A stretch of 64,000 nucleotides of DNA from contig NZ_JAKGAR010000001.1 of assembly GCF_021532625.1 (NCBI RefSeq), positions 1,240,001 through 1,304,000 of the forward strand, in the 5' to 3' direction. The number at the start of each line of letters is the position of its first letter. The stretch's first letter is position 1. Of the stretch, positions 17,256 to 25,377 are shown one piece after another. The translations under genes and the position numbers were made by a program. Source of the stretch: Octadecabacter algicola. GTDB taxonomy: Bacteria > Pseudomonadota > Alphaproteobacteria > Rhodobacterales > Rhodobacteraceae. The notes below the pieces were generated by a model, which saw only the letters and a list, made by a program, of their open reading frames with translations, did not search any database and was not told the DNA's origin.

Positions 17256-17342
17256 GTGCCTAAGACAACCAAGACAATATCTTTCGCATTGCTCATTGTG
17301 CTCATGCTTGGCGTGGTCACAGGCTGGCTTGGAGGGCTTTGA
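17256..17342 (+). CDS. 28-residue single-span membrane peptide at the head of the XpaC-TelA-SPFH cluster
   Basis: A GTG start at 17256 follows a strong TGGAGG ribosome site with 5-6 nt spacing and opens a 29-codon frame: MPKTTKTISFALLIVLMLGV, then VTGWLGGL. Residues 1-6 are basic and polar, and about 8-27 form one hydrophobic span, giving a predicted N-in membrane peptide. The ribosome site of the next gene (GGAGGG, 17331-17336) lies inside its last codons and its stop is 2 bp before that gene's ATG, so translation of the two is probably coupled. It matches no family I know. A coding role is inferred from ribosome site, composition and coupling; it could instead act mainly as a translational leader. 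Confidence 0.6.
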   Translation: MPKTTKTISFALLIVLMLGVVTGWLGGL

Positions 17343-17344
17343 GC

Positions 17345-18217
17345 ATGGCCAAGAAGTTTGGTGGAAAATTTAGCCCCGACGGAACAACGCAAGACGGCAT
17401 CCGCGAGGCGGTCGTAGATCAGCGCAAGGTTAATGCGGCTGGCGCCAAGGCGAATTTGCTATTTGTACCAGGCGTCTTGCTGGCGTTCTTATCCTTGAAC
17501 GAAGGCGCAACAGGTTTGCTGATGGGGCTTGGTGGCGCCGCGTTGATGTCTCTAGCAGCTTGGCTCACTCGGGATGGTATGCGCGCTGCGGCGGCTTATG
17601 ACCTACGCAAAGTGGCGCGCAAGCCCAGCATTCCGCGCAAAATGATCGGGTCCGTACTGACCGGCCTTGGCGTTACTCTAGCGTCTTTAATGAATGATCC
17701 CAGCATGTTGGCGGCAATTCTTTATGGAATCGCTGCAGGCGGCCTACACACGATGGCTTTTGGCATCGACCCGCTGCGCGACAAGCGCATGGAAGGGATC
17801 GATACCTTCCAACAGGATCGCGTGGCAAAGGTCGTCGACGAAGCCGAGGCAAACCTAGCGTCGATGACGGACCACATCGCCAGCATTGGCGATCGCCACC
17901 TCGAAACCCGCACAGCGCAGTTTCAGGCGACTGCCCGCAAAATGATCCGCACAGTCGAAGAAGATCCGCGTGATCTAACCGGCGCTCGCAAATTTCTTGG
18001 CGTGTATTTGATGGGTGCGCGGGATGCGGCGGCAAAGTTCGCCGACCTTTACAAACGCCAACGCGATGAAACTGCACGCGCGGATTTTGAAAGCCTGCTC
18101 AGCGATCTTGAGCAGAACTTCGCCGCACGGACCGAAAAGCTGTTGCTCGATGACCGAAGCGACATGGATATTGAAATCAAAGTGCTGCGCGATCGATTGC
18201 AGCGAGAAGGCCTGTAA
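17345..18217 (+). CDS. XpaC-like protein (5-bromo-4-chloroindolyl phosphate hydrolysis family)
   Basis: 290 residues from the ATG at 17345, 8 nt after GGAGGG; an in-frame TTG at 17339 is too close to that site. Two hydrophobic regions, about residues 33-70 (LLFVPGVLLAFLSLNEGATG and following) and 98-135, form membrane hairpins. A long helical cytoplasmic C-terminal half follows (VAKVVDEAEANLASMTDHIA, FLGVYLMGARDAAAKFADLY). XpaC proteins are commonly found beside TelA proteins (for example xpaC-yaaN in Bacillus), and telA follows here. Despite the family name, no phosphatase motif is visible. Probable membrane scaffold; function unknown. Confidence 0.8.
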   Translation: MAKKFGGKFSPDGTTQDGIREAVVDQRKVNAAGAKANLLFVPGVLLAFLSLNEGATGLLMGLGGAALMSLAAWLTRDGMRAAAAYDLRKVARKPSIPRKMIGSVLTGLGVTLASLMNDPSMLAAILYGIAAGGLHTMAFGIDPLRDKRMEGIDTFQQDRVAKVVDEAEANLASMTDHIASIGDRHLETRTAQFQATARKMIRTVEEDPRDLTGARKFLGVYLMGARDAAAKFADLYKRQRDETARADFESLLSDLEQNFAARTEKLLLDDRSDMDIEIKVLRDRLQREGL

Positions 18218-18242
18218 GCAGGCCGTATTATAGGGGGACATT

Positions 18243-19445
18243 ATGTCTGACACAGTCGTAAAGAATATGGAGGCCGCGAAAGCGAGCCTTGGACAGCTGG
18301 AAAAAGTCACTGCCGTGATCTTGGCTGAGCCAAAAAACGAGCTGGTGCCACTGGCCGCTGCGGATGAACCGACCAGCGCCGAAATCACCAAACGCATGGC
18401 CGAGCTGGACATGGAAGACACCAATTCCATTATTTCCTTCGGCTCATCTGCCCAAACGGAACTGCAGACGATTTCACAATCCATGCTGCAAGGCGTGCGC
18501 AACAAAGACGTGGGCCCTGCAGGCGATTCCCTTCGCGAGATCGTTACAACGATCCGTGGCTTTAACGTTTCCGAACTAGACGTGCGTCGTAAACGCAGCT
18601 GGTGGGAAAAGCTTTTGGGTCGTATGGCCCCTGCTGCAAAATTTGCCGCAAAGTTTGAAACCGTTCAGGGGCAAATCGATAAGGTCACAGATGATCTTCT
18701 CAAGCATGAACATGTTCTTCTCAAAGACATCGAAAGCCTCGACGTTCTTTATGACAAGACATTGAATTTCTACGACGAACTGGGGCTCTACATCGCTGCC
18801 GGTGAAGCTAAACTTGCTGAAATGGATGAAACTGTCATCCCGGCAAAAGAAGCCGAAGTCGCTGCCGCGCCAGAAGATCAAGGTGTGATGAAAGCGCAAG
18901 AACTCCGCGATCTGCGTGCCGCACGTGACGATCTGGAACGCCGCGTACACGATCTTAAACTGACCCGACAGGTCACGATGCAGTCCCTGCCGTCCATTCG
19001 TTTGGTTCAGGAAAACGACAAGTCCCTGGTGACAAAGATCAATTCTACGCTGATCAACACAGTGCCATTGTGGGAAACACAATTGGCACAGGCGGTGACG
19101 ATCCAGCGTTCTGCAGAAGCCGCAGTTGCGGTCCGTGAAGCCAACGACCTCACCAATGAACTGTTGACGGCAAACGCGGAAAACCTGCGCTCTGCGAATA
19201 AAATGATCCGCACCGAGATGGAACGCGGCGTCTTTGACATCGAAGCGATCAAACAGGCCAATGCCGACCTGATTGGCACCATCGAAGAGTCCTTGCAGAT
19301 TGCCGACGAGGGCAAGCGCAAGCGTGCTGAAGCAGAGCAAGAATTGCAAAACATGGAAGCGGAACTGAAAGAAACTCTTTCCGCTGCCAAGGCGCGTGGC
19401 ACTGCATCCGGCCACAACATCGGTTCTGCCACTGGCGAGGCCTAA
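18243..19445 (+). CDS. TelA/KlaA-family toxic anion resistance protein
   Basis: 400 residues, almost wholly alpha-helical with long coiled-coil stretches and no membrane segment. TelA-family features include RRKRSWWEKLLGR, VQGQIDKVTDDLLKHEHVLL, SLDVLYDKTLNFYDELGLYI and the conserved TMQSLPSIRLVQENDKSLV, LINTVPLWETQLAQAV. It starts after a GGGGGACATT ribosome site, 25 bp past the XpaC-like gene. Family members were linked to tellurite resistance on plasmids and to envelope stress on chromosomes; the biochemistry is not known. In this cluster it may be the soluble coiled-coil partner of the membrane proteins. Confidence 0.9.
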   Translation: MSDTVVKNMEAAKASLGQLEKVTAVILAEPKNELVPLAAADEPTSAEITKRMAELDMEDTNSIISFGSSAQTELQTISQSMLQGVRNKDVGPAGDSLREIVTTIRGFNVSELDVRRKRSWWEKLLGRMAPAAKFAAKFETVQGQIDKVTDDLLKHEHVLLKDIESLDVLYDKTLNFYDELGLYIAAGEAKLAEMDETVIPAKEAEVAAAPEDQGVMKAQELRDLRAARDDLERRVHDLKLTRQVTMQSLPSIRLVQENDKSLVTKINSTLINTVPLWETQLAQAVTIQRSAEAAVAVREANDLTNELLTANAENLRSANKMIRTEMERGVFDIEAIKQANADLIGTIEESLQIADEGKRKRAEAEQELQNMEAELKETLSAAKARGTASGHNIGSATGEA

Positions 19446-19448
19446 TCC

Positions 19449-20432
19449 TTGACGAAGATGGCAAGCGGCATCACAGCGATCAGCATGGGTTTAACGGCCC
19501 TGCTGGTGCTTGCCGCTTGCGAGCCAGCCGTTCCTGCGCTTCCACCCGTGGCGCCACAAGAGAGGCCCAACAATTTGGTGCCGCCAGTTGAGCCGCCTGC
19601 CCCTGCGATCAGGCCGCAGCCATCGGATGCCAGCCGCGCCCTATCGGTCTATTACAAGCGTCAGGAGAATGATCTCATCGCGATTGGTTCGCTACGTAGC
19701 GATGGCGGGGGGCCAGATACGATGTTCACCGCTGCGGAGCTCGCGCGGAACTTCGTTCGCATTGCGCTGTTTGATGAATATGCGACAACTCCAACTGGCC
19801 TACGTGCGCAACCTACCATCAGCCGTCTTCGCCGCTGGGAACAGCCCGTCCGATTTACTGTTCAATTTGGGAACACGGTGCCTGACGATCAACGCATGGA
19901 GGACAGTCAGAACATTAGAAACTATGTGTCTCGTCTAGAACGTGTGACCAATTACCCGATGAGCATGGACGACACGGACCCTAATTTTCACGTACTGATC
20001 CTGAACGAAGACGACCGACTAGGATTTGAAACCCAATTGCGCGCTTTGGTTCCAGGCATTAACGCAACAAGTGTGCGGGCGTTTATCGATGTGCCTCGTG
20101 ACACGTCCTGCCTTGTTCTCGCGTTTAGCGTGGACAACAGCCCCGAATATTCCAAAGCCATCGCGATGATCCGAGGTGAACACCCCGATTTGATACGACT
20201 GGCCTGTATCCACGAAGAACTCGCGCAAGGGCTTGGCCTGGCCAACGACAGCCCTCAGGCACGCCCCAGTATCTTTAATGACGACGAAGAATTTGGGTTG
20301 CTGACAACCCATGATGAGTTGCTTCTCAAAATGCTTTATGATGATCGTTTTGAAACTGGAATGTCCGCTGCCGAAGCCGCCCCGATCGCGCGGGTAATTG
20401 CAACAGAAATGCTGAACAACGGGCCGTCCTAA
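19449..20432 (+). CDS. DUF2927 lipoprotein
   Basis: 327 residues from a TTG at 19449, placed 8-9 nt after GAGG; an ATG at 19458 is the alternative. A lipoprotein signal ends in lipobox LAAC (Cys24), followed by a proline-rich linker and a DUF2927 domain from about residue 85 (FTAAELARNFVRIALFDEY, RRWEQPVRFTVQFG). The segment CIHEELAQGLGLANDSP contains H-E-E-x-x-Q, similar to degenerate zinc-metallopeptidase motifs, and is typical of DUF2927. It is likely anchored in the periplasm. It starts 3 bp after telA, so it belongs to the same transcript. Confidence 0.85.
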   Translation: MTKMASGITAISMGLTALLVLAACEPAVPALPPVAPQERPNNLVPPVEPPAPAIRPQPSDASRALSVYYKRQENDLIAIGSLRSDGGGPDTMFTAAELARNFVRIALFDEYATTPTGLRAQPTISRLRRWEQPVRFTVQFGNTVPDDQRMEDSQNIRNYVSRLERVTNYPMSMDDTDPNFHVLILNEDDRLGFETQLRALVPGINATSVRAFIDVPRDTSCLVLAFSVDNSPEYSKAIAMIRGEHPDLIRLACIHEELAQGLGLANDSPQARPSIFNDDEEFGLLTTHDELLLKMLYDDRFETGMSAAEAAPIARVIATEMLNNGPS

Positions 20433-20468
20433 CTGGCCCAACTGACTTAACTATGAAGGAGTCCTGAC

Positions 20469-21578
20469 ATGGGCATTCTCGATTTTCTCACTGGCGAATT
20501 TATTGACGTCATTCATTGGACAGACGACACGCGTGACACCATGGTTTGGCGTTTTGAACGCGAAGACCACGAAATCAAATATGGCGCCAAGCTGACCGTC
20601 CGCGAAGGTCAGGCAGCTGTGTTCGTACACGAAGGCCAGTTGGCGGATGTGTTCACGCCTGGTCTCTACATGCTTGAAACCAACAACATGCCGATCATGA
20701 CGACCCTGAATCACTGGGATCACGGCTTCAAATCTCCGTTCAAGTCCGAGATTTATTACGTCAACACAACGCGGTTTAACGATTTGAAATGGGGTACAAA
20801 AAACCCGATTATGCTGCGCGACCCTGAATTCGGTCCAACCCGTATTCGGGCCTTTGGCACCTATTCCGTAAAAGTAACTGATCCAGCCAAATTCCTGACC
20901 GAGATCGTCGGCACTGACGGCGAATTCACAATGGATGAAATCAGCTATCAGGTCCGCAATATCATCGTGCAGGCCTTTACCCGCACGATTGCTGCATCTG
21001 GCATTCCGGTTCTCGATATGGCTGCAAATACGGCCGATCTGGGCAAACTCATCGCAGGCGCGATTGCAGACACTGTTGCACAGTACGGTATCTCGATCCC
21101 CGAGCTTTACATCGAAAACATCAGCCTCCCGCCTGCCGTAGAAAAGGCACTGGACACACGCACGTCACGTGGTTTGACAGGCGATCTGGACGCCCACATG
21201 AAATACGCTGCCGCCGAGGCACTTCGTGCTGGCGGCGAGGCCTCAGGTGCGATGGGTGCTGGTATGGGCGCTGGCATGGGCATGGCGATGGCACAACAGA
21301 TGGCGAACCCGTGGGCGAATGCTGCGGCACCGCAAGCGGCCCCTGCCGCTGTTGCACCGCCTCCACCGCCAGTTGAACACATTTGGCACATTGCGAACGC
21401 GGGTAAGACAACCGGTCCCTTCTCCAAGGCGGACCTTGGGAAGATGGCCGCTGATGGATCCCTCACACGTGAAACGCACGTCTGGACAGCGGGTCAAGAC
21501 GGTTGGAAAACTGCCGACGAAGTCGCGGAACTTGCGCAATTGTTCACGGTGATGCCACCACCAGCACCGGGCGCATAA
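20469..21578 (+). CDS. SPFH-domain protein with C-terminal GYF_2 domain (YdjI-like)
   Basis: 369 residues. The first 240 form an SPFH/band-7 domain of the virion-core-protein-like branch (VREGQAAVFVHEGQLADVF, GLYMLETNNMPIM, AFGTYSVKVTDPAKFLTEIV, YGISIPELYIENISLPPAVE). A Gly/Met/Ala/Pro-rich linker (about 255-303) follows, then a GYF_2 domain (305-358: IWHIANAGKTTGPFSKADLG, DGSLTRETHVWTAGQDGW). The closest characterised relative I know is Bacillus YdjI, which works with YdjG, YdjH and PspA at the membrane. The ribosome site GAAGGAG is excellent. Probably an oligomeric scaffold that recruits partners through the GYF domain. Confidence 0.87.
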   Translation: MGILDFLTGEFIDVIHWTDDTRDTMVWRFEREDHEIKYGAKLTVREGQAAVFVHEGQLADVFTPGLYMLETNNMPIMTTLNHWDHGFKSPFKSEIYYVNTTRFNDLKWGTKNPIMLRDPEFGPTRIRAFGTYSVKVTDPAKFLTEIVGTDGEFTMDEISYQVRNIIVQAFTRTIAASGIPVLDMAANTADLGKLIAGAIADTVAQYGISIPELYIENISLPPAVEKALDTRTSRGLTGDLDAHMKYAAAEALRAGGEASGAMGAGMGAGMGMAMAQQMANPWANAAAPQAAPAAVAPPPPPVEHIWHIANAGKTTGPFSKADLGKMAADGSLTRETHVWTAGQDGWKTADEVAELAQLFTVMPPPAPGA

Positions 21579-21583
21579 TTCGA

Positions 21584-21613
21584 AAGGCGGCAATTCAAGT
21601 TTATTGCCGCCTT
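21584..21613 (+). terminator. Hairpin without U-tract between SPFH and zinc-ribbon genes
   Basis: AAGGCGGCAA (21584-21593) and TTGCCGCCTT (21604-21613) are perfect 10-bp arms around a 10-nt loop. No T-run follows on the plus strand. It may attenuate transcription or stabilise the upstream mRNA rather than stop the operon fully, since the next gene is on the same strand 69 bp on. Confidence 0.6.
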
Positions 21614-21681
21614 CAGCCGCCCGAATTGCATCGGGTATTGCGGCACATGCCGACGATCACATTCAGCTATGAAACGTTTTG

Positions 21682-22800
21682 ATGTCTGAAACATACTTAG
21701 AAGACAAACCAACACCGGCCGACGAACACCGTTTCCCTTGTGATCAGTGTGGGGCGGATTTGCGTTTTGACCCTGGTCAAGATCAGCTTATTTGCGACCA
21801 CTGCGGAAATACGCACCCAATTTCACAGGGACCTTGGCGCGGCGGGTCTTTGGCCGAACTGGATTTCCGTGCGGCCGTTTCTGGCGATATGCCCGAAGCC
21901 GAGATCGAGGAAACCCGCGTTGTTTCCTGCCCCAATTGTGGGGCGCAAACTGAATACGACGAAACCGTCCACAGCGCCGAATGCCCATTCTGCGCCACGC
22001 CTGTTGTCACCGATACCGGCCTGCATCGGCATATCAAACCCAAAGGGCTATTACCGTTTGCGCTGGATGAACGGGCAGCGCGCGGCACGATGTCGGACTG
22101 GCTTGGCTCGCTTTGGTTTGCACCAAACGGGTTGAAAGACTACGCGCGAAAGGGGCGGTCTTTGTCTGGTATTTACGTGCCTTACTGGACCTTCGATGCC
22201 GATACCAAAAGTGCATACACCGGACAGCGCGGGACCCATTACTACGAAACCAAAACCGTTGTTCGCGACGGCAAACGCCAACAAGTGCGCGTCCGTAAAA
22301 CCAAATGGCGCGGCGTTTCTGGCCGTGTAGCGCGGTTCTTTGATGATGTTTTGGTGCTGGGCTCACGCAGCCTTCCGAAACGATACACCGACGCGTTGGA
22401 GCCTTGGGACCTGTCAGCGATGGAACCTTACCAGCCGGAATACCTCGCTGGGTTTCGCGCCGAAGGGTATCAAGTGGAGCTTGAGGATGCTTTTAAAGAA
22501 GCGCGCGAAGTCATGGACCGCGTGATCCACCGTGATGTTAAATTCGACATTGGTGGGGATGCCCAGCGTGTCGGCACCGTGGACACAAAAATCGGGACGC
22601 TCACGTTCAAGCATGTTTTGCTACCCGTCTGGATGGCCGCGTATAAGTATCGCGGAAAAACCTACCGCTTTGTTGTGAACGGGCGGACTGGCCGCGTTCA
22701 GGGTGAACGCCCTTACTCCGCAATAAAGATCGCAATCGCTGTGATATTGGGATTGATCCTTGCAGGCTTTGTCGGATTTGTTATCGCTAACAGTCAGTGA
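21682..22800 (+). CDS. Zinc-ribbon membrane protein (YdjG-like)
   Basis: 372 residues. Two zinc ribbons are built from four CxxC pairs in the first 110 residues (FPCDQCGADL, ICDHCGNTHP, VSCPNCGAQT, CPFCATPV). A beta-rich middle domain follows (GIYVPYWTFDADTKSAYTGQ), then LLPVWMAAYKYRGKTYRFVV and a C-terminal membrane anchor (AIKIAIAVILGLILAGFVGF). Such proteins are often wrongly labelled as PriA-like helicases; no helicase motif is present. Bacillus YdjG has the same ribbon-plus-membrane design and sits beside the SPFH protein YdjI. ATG at 21682 chosen over the TTG one codon earlier; the ribosome site is weak. Confidence 0.83.
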   Translation: MSETYLEDKPTPADEHRFPCDQCGADLRFDPGQDQLICDHCGNTHPISQGPWRGGSLAELDFRAAVSGDMPEAEIEETRVVSCPNCGAQTEYDETVHSAECPFCATPVVTDTGLHRHIKPKGLLPFALDERAARGTMSDWLGSLWFAPNGLKDYARKGRSLSGIYVPYWTFDADTKSAYTGQRGTHYYETKTVVRDGKRQQVRVRKTKWRGVSGRVARFFDDVLVLGSRSLPKRYTDALEPWDLSAMEPYQPEYLAGFRAEGYQVELEDAFKEAREVMDRVIHRDVKFDIGGDAQRVGTVDTKIGTLTFKHVLLPVWMAAYKYRGKTYRFVVNGRTGRVQGERPYSAIKIAIAVILGLILAGFVGFVIANSQ

Positions 22801-22831
22801 TAGTACGACGCAAACTTCGGGGAGATAAGAT

Positions 22832-23746
22832 ATGATTCTGGCATGTGGTGAAGCGCTCATTGATATGTTGCCGCGCGAAAGTACGGCGGGAGAAGACTGT
22901 TTTGCGCCCTACCCCGGTGGTGCTGTTTTTAACACGGCGATCGGCCTTGGTCGTTTGGGCGTCGATGCACAATTCTTTTGTGGCATGTCTTCGGACTTCT
23001 TAGGAGACATCCTTCGCAATGCTTTAGACGCCAGCGGCGTTGACCACACTCCTAGCCCTCGCATGGTGGCTCCTTGCACGGTTGCCTTTGTAAAACTCGT
23101 AGATGGCCAAGCAACATACGCTTTCTATGACGAAAACTCTGCCATGCGGACCTTGGCCGCCGCCCCCGAGATCGAGGCAAACGCCCTCTTCTTTGGCGGT
23201 ATTTCTTTAGTGGGCAATGGCTGCGGTGAAGTCTACGAGGCGATGATGCTGCGCGAAGCACCGCGCCGCGTCACGATGATTGACCCGAACATCCGCCCAT
23301 CCTTCATCAAAGACGTTGTTGCCTATCGCGCACGGATCGAACGGATGATGGCAACTGCTGACGTTATCAAACTCAGCGACGAGGACCTTCATTGGCTGGA
23401 AGGCGAAGGCGACTTGGCCGAGCTTGCTCATGGGTTGGTCGCAAAGGGTGCCAAGCTCGTTTGCATAACTCAAGGCGCCGACGGCGTGACAGGTTACACG
23501 GCAAATCACGAAGTTTTCGTTCCGTCCGAACGCGCCGAAGTCGTCGATACAGTAGGCGCGGGTGACACGTTCAACTCTGGAACATTGGCTGGACTGGACC
23601 GTCTTGGCTGCCTGACCAAACATCGGATCGCCAACTTGACCGAAGACGAAATCCGCGAAGCGCTGCACCTTGGGGTTCGCGTTGCGGCCGTAACCGTAAG
23701 CCGAGCGGGCGCAAACCCGCCAACGGCGGCTGAACTTGGCCTCTAA
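22832..23746 (+). CDS. Fructokinase-like PfkB-family carbohydrate kinase
   Basis: 304 residues. PfkB signatures are GGAVFNTAIGLGRLG near the N-terminus and VVDTVGAGDTFNSG near the C-terminus, where Asp245 is the catalytic base. LACGEALIDMLP and MIDPNIRPSFI are usual in bacterial fructokinases, which phosphorylate fructose to fructose 6-phosphate with ATP. GGGGAGA precedes the ATG. Its stop is followed immediately by the dtd ATG, so the two are co-translated. Ribokinase-type alternatives are possible, but the N-terminal motif favours fructokinase. Confidence 0.85.
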   Translation: MILACGEALIDMLPRESTAGEDCFAPYPGGAVFNTAIGLGRLGVDAQFFCGMSSDFLGDILRNALDASGVDHTPSPRMVAPCTVAFVKLVDGQATYAFYDENSAMRTLAAAPEIEANALFFGGISLVGNGCGEVYEAMMLREAPRRVTMIDPNIRPSFIKDVVAYRARIERMMATADVIKLSDEDLHWLEGEGDLAELAHGLVAKGAKLVCITQGADGVTGYTANHEVFVPSERAEVVDTVGAGDTFNSGTLAGLDRLGCLTKHRIANLTEDEIREALHLGVRVAAVTVSRAGANPPTAAELGL

Positions 23747-24187
23747 ATGCGTGCTCTTATTCAGCGGGTGACCTCGGCACAGGTCCACGTGGACGGTGAT
23801 CTGATCGGTGAATGTGCGGCAGGTGTTTTGGTGTTGGTCTGTGCTATGCAGGGCGACACAGATGATCAGCCAGCGAAACTAGCGGCAAAGATTGCTAAAC
23901 TTCGGATTTTCAAGGATGATGACGGTCGCATGAACCGATCGCTCCTCGACATCAGTGGACAGGCCTTGGTTGTCAGCCAGTTCACCTTGGCTGCGGACAC
24001 GTCACGCGGCAATCGACCCGGGTTTTCTGCCGCGGCATCGCCCGAAGACGGCAATCGTCTTTATGAGTCCTTTGCAACTGAAATGGGGGCTTTGGTTCCG
24101 ACTCAAACCGGCCAGTTTGGCGCGGATATGGCGGTATCGTTGGTCAACGATGGGCCAGTCACGATCTGGATGGACACCGACGCCTGA
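23747..24187 (+). CDS. dtd: D-aminoacyl-tRNA deacylase
   Basis: 146 residues with the two hallmark motifs of [23 protein letters not shown] (SQFTL) and [14 protein letters not shown] (the cross-subunit Gly-cisPro). DTD removes D-amino acids and glycine mischarged on tRNA. The ATG directly follows the fructokinase stop codon with no gap (TAAATG). Converges on the GNAT-like gene, with 9 bp between the stops. Confidence 0.95.
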   Translation: MRALIQRVTSAQVHVDGDLIGECAAGVLVLVCAMQGDTDDQPAKLAAKIAKLRIFKDDDGRMNRSLLDISGQALVVSQFTLAADTSRGNRPGFSAAASPEDGNRLYESFATEMGALVPTQTGQFGADMAVSLVNDGPVTIWMDTDA

Positions 24188-24196
24188 ACGATCAAA

Positions 24197-25309
24197 CTAA
24201 AGCTGTTTGCCAAACAAATGCAGGCGGTGCATCCGGCTGCTGCCTGCCTTTTCAGCCTGAGCAAGCGACATAGGGTTAACATCAGCGATCCACGTGTTGC
24301 CGATAGACGTATAGCCCGCGTCACGCGCGTTCTTAAGGACATGATGCAGGATAACAGGGTTCACCCCCTGGCCTTGCAGATGCGGCATGATCCCCGCAAA
24401 TATCAACACAGCACGTGTATTGGTCATCCGTTGGCGGATGAAATGCCACGGTGTTGTTATCCCGATGCGCGATCGAATACGGCGCAAAAACGGGTTCATG
24501 TCGGGCACACAGATCACACAGCCCGCTGGTTCACCTTTGTGATGCAACACCGCAGAAATGCGTTTATCCATCACCCATTTCATGTCCTTAGCCTGAAAAT
24601 GAAACTCTTCCGCACTTACGGGAACGAACATCGGGTTTTCTGCGAAGGATGCGTTCAGGATCAGACGCGCTTCTTCAAGCCGTTGGCCAATCGTGGCCCG
24701 TGTGATGGGTGCAAATGAAAAATCAGGGTTATTGAGAATGGCCTGATGTTTCGGACCAAGCGACATATCGGATGCCGCTTGCAGGTCTTTGGTTTCCATC
24801 GTGGCCATCGGAAACGTCGCTGCATAGCCGTTTTCCATAAGCAGACGCGCAATATGGGGCGGTGACCATGTTTGATCCAAGTAGGGTGCATGTTCAAACC
24901 CTTCCGTGACCACACCGATTTGCTGCATCGCAGTGAGATTGAAATTTCCAGCAATTTCATCAAGGCCACGTAAGCGACACCAGTTTTCCGCCGCGCTTAG
25001 CAGCGCTGCCGCAGCTTCGGCGTCATCGGCACAGTCGAAATACCCGAAATAGCCCCGTTTGACACCGTGAATACGGTTAGAAGCGCCATGTACATGGGCG
25101 GTGATCCGACCAACAGCACGGCCCGCCCGATGGGCCGTGAAATAGGTTAATGCCCCCTCGCCAGCGCCGCTGACCAACGGATTGTCTTGCGACAAGAACC
25201 GTTGCAAATCCCCCTTTAGGGGGGAGACATAAGGGCTATCTGTCCCGTAGGCATTAAACGGGGCATCAAAGAATGCGTCAAAGTCTTCAGTGCGAATTTC
25301 GAGGTCCAT
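24197..25309 (-). CDS. GNAT-fold acyltransferase-like protein
   Basis: 370 residues from the ATG at 25309, 11 nt after AAAGG. The sequence looks like a double GNAT fold: N-terminal FFDAPFNAYGTDSPYVSPL and VGRITAHVHGASNRIHGVKR, then LLSAAENWCRLRGLDEIAGN, and C-terminal RAVLIFAGIMPHLQGQGVNP and SIGNTWIADVNPMSLAQAEK. The last segments carry the acyl-CoA-binding style turn and helix. No substrate can be assigned. It lies 68 bp downstream of the MttB-family gene on the same strand and may share its transcript. Confidence 0.72.
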   Translation of the reverse strand: MDLEIRTEDFDAFFDAPFNAYGTDSPYVSPLKGDLQRFLSQDNPLVSGAGEGALTYFTAHRAGRAVGRITAHVHGASNRIHGVKRGYFGYFDCADDAEAAAALLSAAENWCRLRGLDEIAGNFNLTAMQQIGVVTEGFEHAPYLDQTWSPPHIARLLMENGYAATFPMATMETKDLQAASDMSLGPKHQAILNNPDFSFAPITRATIGQRLEEARLILNASFAENPMFVPVSAEEFHFQAKDMKWVMDKRISAVLHHKGEPAGCVICVPDMNPFLRRIRSRIGITTPWHFIRQRMTNTRAVLIFAGIMPHLQGQGVNPVILHHVLKNARDAGYTSIGNTWIADVNPMSLAQAEKAGSSRMHRLHLFGKQL

Positions 25310-25377
25310 ACAGTGCAATACCTTTGCTGCCTAATGCGACCATACCCCCAGCTTCGAACGTTTCCCAGAAACTCCGA

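Noticed and set aside
18576-19415. 279-codon minus-strand frame opposite telA
   Set aside because: Shadow frame; telA has a ribosome site, family motifs and operon context.
21682-22800. Zinc-ribbon protein as a PriA-like helicase
   Set aside because: Only CxxC zinc ribbons are shared; no Walker or helicase motifs, and a C-terminal membrane anchor is present.
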